From NCBI GenBank assembly GCA_017962165.1, contig JAGCVW010000019.1, positions 1 through 64,000 on the forward strand: DNA of 64,000 nt. Reading direction: 5' to 3'. The DNA is from Bacteroidales bacterium (lineage in GTDB: Bacteria; Bacteroidota; Bacteroidia; Bacteroidales; UBA932). The translations under genes and the position numbers were made by a program. This document shows, piece by piece, positions 34,926 through 43,341 of the stretch. Under the pieces are notes generated by a model. It made no database searches. It was not told where the DNA came from and saw nothing but the letters and a program-made list of their open reading frames with translations. Within the stretch, counting starts at the first letter, position 1. The number at the start of each line of letters is the position of its first letter.

Positions 34926-36020
34926 CTATTTAAGCAATTTGGCGAGAGTGCGCCTGAGGCCGTCTTCACCGTCGATCTTCGCGGAGGAGATTTCGCCGTC
35001 GGTGATGATGACGGTCGTAGGCAATTCCTTAAGATTGTAGAGATTGACCGCAGGGGAAGATGTTCCGAAACCGTCGCAGACATTGATCCACGGCAGGGCC
35101 TGGTTCCTGATCACGGACGCCCAGAGCGCCTTGTCGGCGGTAACTCCAACTGCGTAGATCTCAAGACCTTTCGAATGGTACTTCTTATAGAGAGGAAGAA
35201 GCACGTCGAGGTTAAAGAGCTTCTGTGCGGCATCGTCCACGTCCCAGAAATGGAGAAGTATCACCTTCGCATCCACTCCGGCAAGCGAGACCTTCTCAGC
35301 ATTGATGTCAGGCAGGGCCAGGTCCGGGAAGCCGGCCCGCTCCGCACCGCGGATTGCGCTCTCGAGGGCCATGGCGTTGCGGCGCCTCTCGGCTTCGGCC
35401 CTGACGGCCTTCACATATTTCGAATCCGGATAAACAGTCTCAAGCGAGTCGGCGGTCGCGGCAAAAACGAGCGCGTCGGTCGACTGGCTGAACACGGGAA
35501 GGTCGGCAGTGACGTTCTGGAACAGCACGGGCACCACCGCGAGCGACTTCGAGTGGCCCATCACATAAGCCAGGCGGTCGCGGTAATACTTCACATAAAT
35601 GCCTGTAACCTCCTTCGGCTCTGCGGCGGCCAGCGAACGGATGAAATCGGCATACGCCTTCTCAACTCCGACCAGCTCGGCCGAACCTTCCGAACCCTCG
35701 ACGGTATAATTGCCGAGAGTATCGGCGCAGACAACCGCCTTCTCCCCCGCTTCCAAAAGAAGCGCAGCGAGACGGGTATCGCCCTTGTAGATGTAGACGA
35801 ATTCCGGCTGACCCTTCGCCACGTTCAGGCTATAGCTGAAACGGCCATGGGCATCGGTCCTGACCGAATCCAGCAGGTCGGCGGTGCTGACATTGAGCTT
35901 ATGGACAGCGAGAGTAGTCTTGGGCGCGCCCTCGACGGTCATCTCGACACGGGCACGCGGAGAGCATGAAACGAATAGCGCCAGGACTGCACCCAGCGCG
36001 ATTATCTTAGAGCTTCTCAT
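34926..36020 (-). CDS. TlpA/thioredoxin-like lipoprotein without a CxxC motif
   Basis: 364 residues. The N-terminus MRSSKIIALGAVLALFVSC is a lipoprotein-type signal with Cys19. Residues 25-110 resemble the DUF4369 beta domain seen before thioredoxin domains in Bacteroidota, a helical middle follows, and the C-terminal thioredoxin fold starts near 235. The active site, usually FWASWCGPC, reads HFWDVDDAAQK (257-267), so both redox cysteines are missing while the cis-Pro block ELPTTVII is kept. It cannot act as a normal thiol oxidoreductase; a binding or chaperone role is possible. It overlaps the HIT gene by 14 nt. Confidence 0.85.
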   Translation of the reverse strand: MRSSKIIALGAVLALFVSCSPRARVEMTVEGAPKTTLAVHKLNVSTADLLDSVRTDAHGRFSYSLNVAKGQPEFVYIYKGDTRLAALLLEAGEKAVVCADTLGNYTVEGSEGSAELVGVEKAYADFIRSLAAAEPKEVTGIYVKYYRDRLAYVMGHSKSLAVVPVLFQNVTADLPVFSQSTDALVFAATADSLETVYPDSKYVKAVRAEAERRRNAMALESAIRGAERAGFPDLALPDINAEKVSLAGVDAKVILLHFWDVDDAAQKLFNLDVLLPLYKKYHSKGLEIYAVGVTADKALWASVIRNQALPWINVCDGFGTSSPAVNLYNLKELPTTVIITDGEISSAKIDGEDGLRRTLAKLLK

Positions 36021-36408
36021 ATTCGGCGAGGATTGCGGCCGCTATCTCGGCCTTTCGGGCATCGGACACTTCCGGACGCTTCTTGCGGAAATCGAGGTCG
36101 CCCTCGGTCTGAAGCGGCACCAGATGAATGTGTGTGTGGGGCACTTCCATTCCGAGGACTGCGACACCGACCCTCTTGCAGGGCACTGCCGCCTTCAGGG
36201 CCACGGCGACCTTTCTGGCAAAAGCCCACAGACCTTCGTAGGTCTCAGGGTCGAGGTTGAAGATGTAATCGTCCTCAACGTTCTTGGGAATCACGAGGGT
36301 ATGGCCCTCGGCCAGAGGGTTGATATCCAGGAAAGCGTAGAAATCTTCGCTTTCGGCCACCTTGTACGAAGGAATTTCGCCCTTGGCGATGCGCGTAAAT
36401 ATAGTCAT
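36007..36408 (-). CDS. HIT family hydrolase
   Basis: 133-residue histidine-triad nucleotide hydrolase or transferase. The triad lies in HTHIHLVP (His91, His93, His95), and the N-terminal IFTRIAKGEIPSYKVAE and the AEGHTLVIPK block are typical of the HinT/FHIT-like bacterial branch acting on purine nucleoside phosphoramidates or dinucleoside polyphosphates. It is cytoplasmic, 4 nt after greA. Confidence 0.93.
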   Translation of the reverse strand: MTIFTRIAKGEIPSYKVAESEDFYAFLDINPLAEGHTLVIPKNVEDDYIFNLDPETYEGLWAFARKVAVALKAAVPCKRVGVAVLGMEVPHTHIHLVPLQTEGDLDFRKKRPEVSDARKAEIAAAILAEYEKL

Positions 36409-36412
36409 AAGG

Positions 36413-36883
36413 CTAAAGGCTGATTTCGAGGATCTTGAACTTAAGCACTCCGGCGGGGACCTGGGCCTCCACTATCTCGCCTACGCCATGGCCGATGAGG
36501 GCCTTCGCGATAGGGGTAGTCGCGGCGAGCTTGCCCTTGTTGAAATCGGCCTCGGACTCGCCGACGATGGAGAACTTCATCTTAGTCTTTGCAGAGAGGT
36601 TCTCAACGACGACGGTAGTCAGCATCTGGACCTTGTCGGTAGAGAGCTGCGAGGCATCGAGCACCTTCGCGTTCGTGATCATGTTCTTGAGGTTCCCGAT
36701 CTTGAGCTCAAGAAGGCCCTGAGCCTCGCGGGCCGACTCGTACTCGGCATTCTCGGAGAGGTCTCCCTTCTCGCGGGCCTCAGCAATCTGGGCCGCGATT
36801 ACGGGACGCTGCGCCAGCGCCTCTTCCAGTTCTTTCTTAAGCTTCTCGAGCCCGTCCTGGCTCATATAATGTACTTCTGCCAT
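36413..36883 (-). CDS. greA: Transcription elongation factor GreA
   Basis: 156-residue secondary-channel factor that stimulates transcript cleavage in paused RNA polymerase. The N-terminal coiled coil carries the tip motif EKGDLSENAEYESAREAQ with the acidic tip residues, and the C-terminal FKBP-like domain ends with VPAGVLKFKILEI. The ATG at 36883 (MAEVHYMSQDG) is preferred over an in-frame ATG at 36907 that lies inside the leader. Its leader holds a terminator-like hairpin. Confidence 0.93.
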   Translation of the reverse strand: MAEVHYMSQDGLEKLKKELEEALAQRPVIAAQIAEAREKGDLSENAEYESAREAQGLLELKIGNLKNMITNAKVLDASQLSTDKVQMLTTVVVENLSAKTKMKFSIVGESEADFNKGKLAATTPIAKALIGHGVGEIVEAQVPAGVLKFKILEISL

Positions 36884-36909
36884 AATGGATTGAGTGGTTT
36901 TCGTCAATT

Positions 36910-36938
36910 AAAAAGGAGTTCTGCCTTCGCGGCAGAAC
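36910..36938 (-). promoter_or_regulatory. Terminator-like hairpin in the greA leader (possible attenuator)
   Basis: On the minus strand GTTCTGCC (36938-36931) pairs with GGCAGAAC (36925-36918) round GCGAA, an 8 bp stem, and is followed by TCC and five T (36914-36910). It lies between the greA -7 box and its ATG, so most transcripts may stop before the gene. E. coli greA has a comparable leader terminator that makes the small RNA GraL; the resemblance is in arrangement only. Confidence 0.6.
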
Positions 36939-36952
36939 CCTTGGTTGTTTTG

Positions 36953-36960
36953 CAAAGATA
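36953..36960 (-). promoter_or_regulatory. -7 box for greA
   Basis: TATCTTTG on the minus strand is an exact match. The predicted start is about 63 nt before the greA ATG, which makes this one of the longer leaders in the window. Confidence 0.5.
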
Positions 36961-36973
36961 CGATTATTTCGGA

Positions 36974-37114
36974 TTATTTCAAACCCTCTTCGTACTTGGG
37001 CTTCATTATCTCGGCGTACACGACGAGTTTCTTCAGCTCTTTCCTCCGGGCTTTCTTGTCCTCCCTGTTCTTCAGGTCCTCAAGGACATCCGGTTTCTGC
37101 GTTTTCTTTGTCAT
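36974..37114 (-). CDS. Small basic protein, conserved-looking
   Basis: 46 residues, start MTKKTQKPDVLEDLKNRED, end VVYAEIMKPKYEEGLK. It is highly charged, with KKARRKELKK in the middle, and mostly helical. I recall similar short Bacteroidales proteins ending in an EIMKPK(Y/F)EE-like motif but know no function and cannot search. A 7 of 8 -7 box (37123-37130, TAACTTAG on the minus strand) lies 8 nt upstream of the ATG. It sits between higA and the greA promoter. A longer in-frame reading from 37324 would overlap higA and is rejected. Confidence 0.6.
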   Translation of the reverse strand: MTKKTQKPDVLEDLKNREDKKARRKELKKLVVYAEIMKPKYEEGLK

Positions 37115-37157
37115 ACTGAACGCTAAGTTAGCAATATCCCCCGATTTAAACAACAAA

Positions 37158-37457
37158 TCATATAACCCGGACATAGACCTGCCGGCCCACGCCGAAGAAG
37201 AGTTTCTTAAGGGTGGAGAGCTGGATGTCGGCACGCCCCCTCTCGATTCGGGAAATAAAACTTTTCTTAGTGCCGATCTTATCTGCCAGCTGTTCCTGAG
37301 TAAGACCAGCCCTCCGGCGCTCACACTTCAGTTGTTCGCCGATAACAAACGCATCGCACTCCATCTCAAACTGATCCCTTTCAGGAGTACCTACAGGGCC
37401 GAAATCCTCGGTAATGAGATCTTCTACCGGAGTCAGATTAATCTTTTTTCTGTTCAT
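37158..37457 (-). CDS. HigA-like antitoxin, XRE helix-turn-helix
   Basis: 99 residues. The XRE-type helix-turn-helix lies at about 40-90: IGEQLKCERRRAGLTQEQLA then DKIGTKKSFISRIERGR. It follows the toxin gene with a 20 nt overlap, the order usual for HigBA systems where the toxin comes first. It should neutralise the toxin and repress the operon through a palindromic operator. Confidence 0.85.
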   Translation of the reverse strand: MNRKKINLTPVEDLITEDFGPVGTPERDQFEMECDAFVIGEQLKCERRRAGLTQEQLADKIGTKKSFISRIERGRADIQLSTLKKLFFGVGRQVYVRVI

Positions 37458-37788
37458 AATACTTTTTCATTAAGGCTTCAGCCCTATCCAATTGTTCTAC
37501 AGGTGTCTTTTGGGTCTTCTTTTGGAATCCATTGAAAAGTATTACCAAATTCCCTTCATCGAAGCAGCAAAACACTCTGTATATATTGTTTCCTTGCTCA
37601 ACGCGAATCTCAAACAGCCCTTTCCTTCCCTTAACTGCCTTTAAATATTTAACTGGCACCTCTTCTATCATCATGATGAAGGTAAGTACCTGATATATTT
37701 TCTTCAGCGTTTCCCTATCCAGCGTCTTTCTAAACTCCTTGAAGTAATCTTCAAATACGACCACGCGCCTCACATATTTCTTTTTCAT
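37438..37788 (-). CDS. HigB-like toxin of the RelE superfamily (phage Gp49-like)
   Basis: 116 residues. The RelE/ParE fold features are readable: a basic N-terminus (KKKYVRRVVVFEDYF), VPVKYLKAVKGRKGLFEIRVEQ and NIYRVFCCFDEGNLVILFNGFQKKTQKTP. Family members cleave mRNA on the ribosome. AT content is higher than in flanking core genes, which fits horizontal transfer. It pairs with the overlapping antitoxin gene. Confidence 0.85.
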   Translation of the reverse strand: MKKKYVRRVVVFEDYFKEFRKTLDRETLKKIYQVLTFIMMIEEVPVKYLKAVKGRKGLFEIRVEQGNNIYRVFCCFDEGNLVILFNGFQKKTQKTPVEQLDRAEALMKKYYEQKKD

Positions 37789-37801
37789 AGTCTGTTCAGT
37801 G

Positions 37802-37822
37802 CAAAGTTAACTAATTAGTGAA
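37802..37822 (-). promoter_or_regulatory. higBA promoter with overlapping palindromic operator
   Basis: The minus strand has TAACTTTG (37809-37802), an exact -7 box 13 nt before the toxin ATG. Directly upstream is the perfect 10 bp palindrome ACTAATTAGT (37810-37819), part of a 16 bp near-palindrome (37807-37822). It would cover the spacer of the promoter, the expected place for a HigA operator. Confidence 0.6.
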
Positions 37823-37939
37823 TATTTCCAAACTTTATTCTTTCTTCCATGTCCAAACATACGCCATTCCTCCGACAAACCACCGAAAAAAACGTATCTT
37901 TCGTTGAAAAATATTTCTTTCGGCAGTCCGTCGATAAGT

Positions 37940-37971
37940 CTTGTGCAAGTCGCAGCGGAGCAATATATTTG
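37940..37971 (+). promoter_or_regulatory. Promoter of the dipeptidyl peptidase III gene
   Basis: TATATTTG (37964-37971) is an exact -7 box 4 nt before the ATG, with CTTG (37940-37943) 20 bp upstream as a 3 of 4 -33 box. Confidence 0.55.
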
Positions 37972-37975
37972 CAGT

Positions 37976-39964
37976 ATGAAACGTTTATTTGCATTCTGCC
38001 TGTCGGCAGCACTCATTATGGCATCTTCATGCACAGTAAAGAACGACAAGGTCGAAGGATTCCGCTACCTTGTCGATGAATTTGCGGACCTCAAAGTGAT
38101 GAGGTACACCATTCCCGGTTGGGAGAACCTTTCCCTTCAGCAGAAAGAATACGCGTACCACCTGGCCGAAGCGGCGAAATGGGGCCGCGACATACTCTGG
38201 GACCAGAACTCCGAAGGCAATATCGCCCTGAGGCACGCCCTCGAGAACATACTCGATAATTATAAAGGCGCGCGCGAAGGCGCCGACTGGGACGCTTTCG
38301 TAGTCTACGCCAAGCGCGTGTTCTTCTCCAATGGTGTTCATCACCACTACGCGGAGGACAAGTTCTTCCCGGAGTGCGGCAGGGCCTATTTCGAGAGCCT
38401 GCTCTCAGCCGTGGGCGAAAACGCAGCGATTGCCTGCTATGTCTACGACAGGACGAAGGGCCAGCAGCGCCGCTCCACAGCCAAGGACGGCGACATAGTC
38501 GAGCTCTCGGCGGTCAATTTCTACGACGGAGTGAACCGCGAAGAGGTTGAGAAATACTACGCGGGCATCGAGGTCAAAAACGACCCCCACCCCATCGCAT
38601 ACGGCCTCAACACCAAGGTCGTAAAGCAGGACGGCAAGGTAGTCGAACTGCCCTGGAAGAAGGGCGGCCTGTACGACGGCGCCATCAGCCACATCTGCGA
38701 GGAACTCGCAAAGGCCGCCGAAGTTGCCGAGAACGATATCCAGAAGAACGCGCTTGCCCTGCTTATTAAGTACTACGAGACCGGCGACCTGCGCGTGTGG
38801 GACGAGTTCAATATCGAATGGGTGAAGGACACGGTCGGCACGGTCGATTTCATCAACGGCTTCATCGAAGACTACAACGACCCGCTCGGCCGCAAGGGCG
38901 CCTGGGAGGGCTACGTGAACATCAAGGACTTCGAGGCTTCACGCCGCACCGAGACGATTTCGAAGAACGCGCAGTGGTTCGAGGACAACTCGCCGGTAGA
39001 CCCGCGATTCCGCAAGAAGACCGTCAAGGGCGTCAGCGCCAAGGTCATCAACGCCGTCTGCCTTGCAGGCGACAGCTACCCGTCTACCCCCATCGGCATC
39101 AACCTCCCCAACGCGGACTGGATCCGCAAGGAGTACGGCAGCAAGAGCGTCACCATCGCCAACATCACCCACGCCTACGACTATGCGGCGCAGGAATCAC
39201 CCAAGAACATGCTCGACGAGTTCGCATGGGACGACGAAGAGAAGGCCATGGTCCGCAAGTACGGCCCCTGGGCTGACGAGGTCCATACCGATCTCCACGA
39301 ATGCCTCGGCCATGGTTCCGGGCAGCTCCTTCCGGGAGTGAGCACGACCGCCATGGGCGAGTATGCTTCGGCCCTCGAAGAGGCGCGCGCAGACCTGTTC
39401 GGCCTCTATTACACGGCCGACCCTAAGATGGTTGAGCTCGGCATCATGCCCGACAAGGACGCCTACAAGGCCGAGTATGCGAGCTACATCCGCAACGGCC
39501 TGTTCACTCAGTTCACCCGCGTCGAGCTTGGCCGCCCGAACACCGAAGCCCACATGCAGAACCGCAAGCTCATAGCCCAGTGGTGCTACGAGAAGGGCGC
39601 GAAGGACAATGTAATAGAGAAACGCGTGCGCGACGGCAAGACCTATTTCGTGGTCAATGACTACGAGAAACTGCGCTGCCTGTTCGCCGAACTGCTCGCC
39701 GAGATCCAGCGCATCAAGAGCGAAGGAGACTACAAGGCCGGCAAGTACCTGATCGAGACTTACGCCGTCAATATCGACCCCGAACTCCACAAAGAAGTCA
39801 AGGCCCGTTACGAGGCCCTGCACCTAAAGCCTTACGGCGGATTCATCAATCCGGAAATAGTGCCCGTCAAGCGCTTCGGAAAGGTGGTCGACTACAAGGT
39901 CGAATACCCCGACGACTATCTGGGCCAGATGCTGGAGTACGGCAGGAAGTACCGCGCGCTATAA
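37976..39964 (+). CDS. Dipeptidyl peptidase III (M49), probable lipoprotein
   Basis: 662-residue zinc metallopeptidase that removes dipeptides from the N-terminus of oligopeptides. The zinc motif is HECLGH (His441 to His446), the bacterial five-spaced variant HExxGH, with the third ligand in EEARAD around Glu469. The N-terminus MKRLFAFCLSAALIMASSC is a lipoprotein-like signal with Cys19, although the lipobox is weak, so the enzyme may sit at the outer membrane or periplasm. The start at 37976 is preferred over 37904, which is upstream of the -7 box. The stop overlaps that of convergent ribF. Confidence 0.92.
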   Translation: MKRLFAFCLSAALIMASSCTVKNDKVEGFRYLVDEFADLKVMRYTIPGWENLSLQQKEYAYHLAEAAKWGRDILWDQNSEGNIALRHALENILDNYKGAREGADWDAFVVYAKRVFFSNGVHHHYAEDKFFPECGRAYFESLLSAVGENAAIACYVYDRTKGQQRRSTAKDGDIVELSAVNFYDGVNREEVEKYYAGIEVKNDPHPIAYGLNTKVVKQDGKVVELPWKKGGLYDGAISHICEELAKAAEVAENDIQKNALALLIKYYETGDLRVWDEFNIEWVKDTVGTVDFINGFIEDYNDPLGRKGAWEGYVNIKDFEASRRTETISKNAQWFEDNSPVDPRFRKKTVKGVSAKVINAVCLAGDSYPSTPIGINLPNADWIRKEYGSKSVTIANITHAYDYAAQESPKNMLDEFAWDDEEKAMVRKYGPWADEVHTDLHECLGHGSGQLLPGVSTTAMGEYASALEEARADLFGLYYTADPKMVELGIMPDKDAYKAEYASYIRNGLFTQFTRVELGRPNTEAHMQNRKLIAQWCYEKGAKDNVIEKRVRDGKTYFVVNDYEKLRCLFAELLAEIQRIKSEGDYKAGKYLIETYAVNIDPELHKEVKARYEALHLKPYGGFINPEIVPVKRFGKVVDYKVEYPDDYLGQMLEYGRKYRAL

Positions 39965-40786
39965 AAGAGACTTAGCCTGTTCCCTGTCCTTTTCGAGTTG
40001 AGACTTCAGCTCGTCGAAGGAACGGAAATGGATTTCGTCGCGGAGTTTCGCGACAAATGTTACTTTAAGGTCGAGACCATATATTTCTTCGTCGAAATCG
40101 AAGATGTTGGTCTCGATCTTTTCTTTGTGGTCGATGTTGGTCATGCCCCACAGCTGCCGGCCTTCGACCTCTACCCTGCTCAGATACGCCCCCGCGCCCG
40201 GCAGACACTTCAGCGGCTCGCGCAGTTTCATGTTCGCCGTCGGGAAACCTATCGTCCGGCCCATCATGTTGCCGCTCACCACCACCCCGCTCAGGAAATA
40301 CTCGTATCCAAGCATCGCGCCAGCGCGCCCGACTTCGCCCGCCGACAGGGCTTTTCTGATTTTGGTGGAGGAGATGTCGTCAGCTGACGGCACTATCACC
40401 GAATCCATCAGCTGCGCTATGCGCTCAGTGCTCAGTCCGTCGCTGCCGAAGCGGTTGTCGTAGCCGAGGACGATGGAGGTGACGTCATATTCGCGGCGGA
40501 GAAGGTCGAGATACTGCGCGGCGGACAGGGCGGCGAAGTCGCGGGTAAACGGGAGGACTTCGATGCGGTCCACGCCGAGCCCGCGGAGAAGTTCGCGCTT
40601 CTCCTCGAGCGAGGTCAGGAGCCGCAGCTCGCGCGAACCGCCGCGCAGCACGGTCCTGGGATGGGGCCAGAAAGTGAGGATGAGACTCTGCTCTCCACGC
40701 TCTCGCGCGGTCTGCAGCAGAGTCTCTATCACTGCGCGGTGGCCCAGATGGACACCGTCGAAAAAGCCTGTAGCCGCTACAGCCAT
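39959..40786 (-). CDS. ribF: Bifunctional riboflavin kinase/FMN adenylyltransferase
   Basis: 275-residue enzyme making FMN and FAD. The adenylyltransferase nucleotidyl motif GFFDGVHLGHR is at residues 7-17, ISSTKIRKAL follows near 138, and the flavokinase domain has the block MGRTIGFPTANM. It is slightly short at the N-terminus compared with the usual 305-315; the start is supported because the family motif comes directly after it. The ATG overlaps the glycogen phosphorylase stop by 10 nt, so it is the end of the glycogen operon. Confidence 0.93.
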   Translation of the reverse strand: MAVAATGFFDGVHLGHRAVIETLLQTARERGEQSLILTFWPHPRTVLRGGSRELRLLTSLEEKRELLRGLGVDRIEVLPFTRDFAALSAAQYLDLLRREYDVTSIVLGYDNRFGSDGLSTERIAQLMDSVIVPSADDISSTKIRKALSAGEVGRAGAMLGYEYFLSGVVVSGNMMGRTIGFPTANMKLREPLKCLPGAGAYLSRVEVEGRQLWGMTNIDHKEKIETNIFDFDEEIYGLDLKVTFVAKLRDEIHFRSFDELKSQLEKDREQAKSLL

Positions 40787-43332
40787 TTCACGATGGGGAA
40801 ATCCTGGCGGTGCGGCAGTCGGTCGTTCTTAGGGTAGATGCGGGTACCGACCTGATACATACCTGTCCTTTCGGGAAGCACGTTCACCCTGAAGGTGGCG
40901 ATGCCGTTCTCGAACGAAACCAGCTCGAACGGCGCCACTTCCTGGATATGGTGACGGCCCTTGCCGTCGGTCGAGGTGAAGAGCATCTCAACTCCTATGA
41001 ACTCGGGCTTGATACGGCCCATGTCGATGACGACCTCACTCGTAAGAAGGTTCTGCTGCGACAGGACGTAAGAGGCGCCCGGCTGGGTGTAGGAAACGAT
41101 GCGCATGTTGTTCCACTCGTCGGACATGAACATCTTCCAGTCCGCAATCTCCCTTGCAAGGGCGGCACCGTCAGCCGCAAGCATGGCGTAACGCCCTGCC
41201 TGAGGGATGTAGTACTGGTTGCAGTAGTCGGTGAGCATGCGGTTGGTCGTGAAGTTGGACGCCACCTTAGCGATGGTGTTCTTGATATAGCCTATCCACT
41301 TCACGGGCAGGCCGGAGTGCTTGTCCACATCATAGTAATCGGGAGCGATCTCGTTCTCGATAGTGGCGTAGATAGTCGCCGCGTCGAGTTCGTTCTGGTA
41401 GTCCTGGTCGTCGTAGGTGCGCTCGAGCGGGAGGGCCCAGCCGGCGTCCTGCTGATAACCTTCAACCCACCAGCCGTCGAGCACGGAGAAGTGCATGACG
41501 CCGTTCATCGAAGCTTTCTCTCCGGAGGTTCCGGATGCCTCGAGCGGACGGGTAGGGTTGTTCATCCACACGTCCACGCCCTGGACAAGCCTCTTCGCGA
41601 GGGTGATATCGTACCCCGGGACGAAGACTATCTTGCCGATGAAGCGCGGATCCTTGCTTATCTCGACTATCTGCTTGATGAGGTCCTGACCCGCCTGGTC
41701 GGCAGGGTGGGCCTTTCCTGCGAAGAGGAACTGCACCGGGAAGTTGGGATTGTTGACGATGGCGTCGAGCCTGTCGAGGTCACGGAAGAGGAGCGTAGCC
41801 CTCTTGTAGGTGGCGAAACGGCGGGCGAAGCCGATGGTCAGGACATCGTCTCGGAGGTTCTCCTTGATGGTCACAATCTGCCCCGGAGTGTAATGGGCGC
41901 TGACCACGGGGTCTGACAGACGGTCGCGGACCGACTTTATGAGTTCGGTCTTGAGTATCTTGCGGACACCCCATATCTCTTCGTCGGAGACGTTGTAGAT
42001 GCCGTCGAAGCAACTCTTGTCGTAGTGGCTGGTCTTGAACTCATCTCCGAAGACCTTGGCATGGACGGCCTTCCACTCTTTGGAAGCCCAGGTCGGGTAG
42101 TGGACGCCGTTGGTCACATAGCTGATGTAGAGCTCTTCGGGGAGGTAGCCCGGGTACATCGAAGCGAAAATATCCTGGCTGACCTTGCCGTGGAGCATCG
42201 AAACGCCGTTGACATTCTGGCTCATCGAGGCGGCCAGCGTACTCATCGAGAACTTCTCGTCGTGGTTGTCGGGGTTGAGCTTGCCAAGGGCCATGAACTG
42301 CCTCCAGTCGAGACCGAAGCGGTGGGGATAATGGCCAAGGTACTTGCCGAGCAGGTCTTCTTCGAAGGCGTCGTGGCCGGCGGGCACGGGGGTATGGGTC
42401 GTATAGAGGGACGAGGCGCGGCAGAGCTCCATGGCTTCGCCGTAGGCATAGTGGCCGTCCTGCATGAACTCGCGCAGCCTTTCAAGGCCGGCGAAGGCGG
42501 CATGTCCCTCGTTGTAGTGGTACACGGTGGGGTTGAGGCCGAGGCTGCGAAGTGCGCGCACGCCTCCGATGCCCAGCAGGATTTCCTGCTTCAGGCGGTT
42601 TTCCCAGTCGCCTCCGTAGAGCTGGTGCGTAATCGAACGGTCTTCGGGGGCATTGGCCTCGAAGTCGGTATCCAGCAGATAGAGGTCTGTCCTTCCGACC
42701 GCCACTTTCCAGATACGTGCATTGAGCTGGCGTCCGGGGAAGGCCATGGACACGGTCTTCCAGTTGCCTGCTTCGTCGAGCACCGGCTCGGCGGGAATCT
42801 TCATGAAATCCTGGGCGTCATAACCCGCGACCTGGTTGCCCTGAGGGGTCAGGCGCTGGGTGAAGTAGCCGTAGCGATACAGGAGACCGACAGCCACGAG
42901 GTTGACGTTCATGTCGGAGGTTTCCTTGAGGTAGTCGCCTGCGAGGATGCCAAGACCGCCGGAGTAGATCTTCAGGGAGGTGTCGAGGCCGTACTCCATG
43001 CAGAAGTAGGCCACGGAAGGCTCCGTGCGCTGGTTCTTCAGTTCCATGTAGGAGTCAAACTCCCTCATGACGCTGGCCAGGCGGCCGAGGAACTCGGAAT
43101 CCTGGGCAAGCTGCTTGTATCGTTTGAGACTTACTTTGTCGAGAATCACCATCGGGTTGTGGCCGGATTTGTGCCACAGGTCGGCGTCGACGGACTTGAA
43201 GAGCGCCTTAGCGCTGTCGTTCCAGCACCACCAGAGGTTTTTGCAGAGGGTTTCCAGCCCCCTGAGCTCCTCGGGAAGGTGACGGGTAACCATCACGCTC
43301 TGCCAGGATGGGGTTGCGTTGATATTGTACAT
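40777..43332 (-). CDS. Alpha-glucan (glycogen) phosphorylase, GT35
   Basis: 851-residue enzyme releasing glucose-1-phosphate from glycogen or maltodextrin. It is the form with an N-terminal DUF3417 region (HLPEELRGLETLCKNLWWCW), a type common in Bacteroidota, rather than the E. coli GlgP/MalP form. The pyridoxal phosphate lysine is in EASGTSGEKASMNG near residue 610, and YHYNEGHAAF and FARRFATYKRATLLF are catalytic blocks. It is in the glycogen operon, 9 nt after the GH57 gene. Confidence 0.93.
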   Translation of the reverse strand: MYNINATPSWQSVMVTRHLPEELRGLETLCKNLWWCWNDSAKALFKSVDADLWHKSGHNPMVILDKVSLKRYKQLAQDSEFLGRLASVMREFDSYMELKNQRTEPSVAYFCMEYGLDTSLKIYSGGLGILAGDYLKETSDMNVNLVAVGLLYRYGYFTQRLTPQGNQVAGYDAQDFMKIPAEPVLDEAGNWKTVSMAFPGRQLNARIWKVAVGRTDLYLLDTDFEANAPEDRSITHQLYGGDWENRLKQEILLGIGGVRALRSLGLNPTVYHYNEGHAAFAGLERLREFMQDGHYAYGEAMELCRASSLYTTHTPVPAGHDAFEEDLLGKYLGHYPHRFGLDWRQFMALGKLNPDNHDEKFSMSTLAASMSQNVNGVSMLHGKVSQDIFASMYPGYLPEELYISYVTNGVHYPTWASKEWKAVHAKVFGDEFKTSHYDKSCFDGIYNVSDEEIWGVRKILKTELIKSVRDRLSDPVVSAHYTPGQIVTIKENLRDDVLTIGFARRFATYKRATLLFRDLDRLDAIVNNPNFPVQFLFAGKAHPADQAGQDLIKQIVEISKDPRFIGKIVFVPGYDITLAKRLVQGVDVWMNNPTRPLEASGTSGEKASMNGVMHFSVLDGWWVEGYQQDAGWALPLERTYDDQDYQNELDAATIYATIENEIAPDYYDVDKHSGLPVKWIGYIKNTIAKVASNFTTNRMLTDYCNQYYIPQAGRYAMLAADGAALAREIADWKMFMSDEWNNMRIVSYTQPGASYVLSQQNLLTSEVVIDMGRIKPEFIGVEMLFTSTDGKGRHHIQEVAPFELVSFENGIATFRVNVLPERTGMYQVGTRIYPKNDRLPHRQDFPIVKWL

Positions 43333-43341
43333 AAAATGCTG

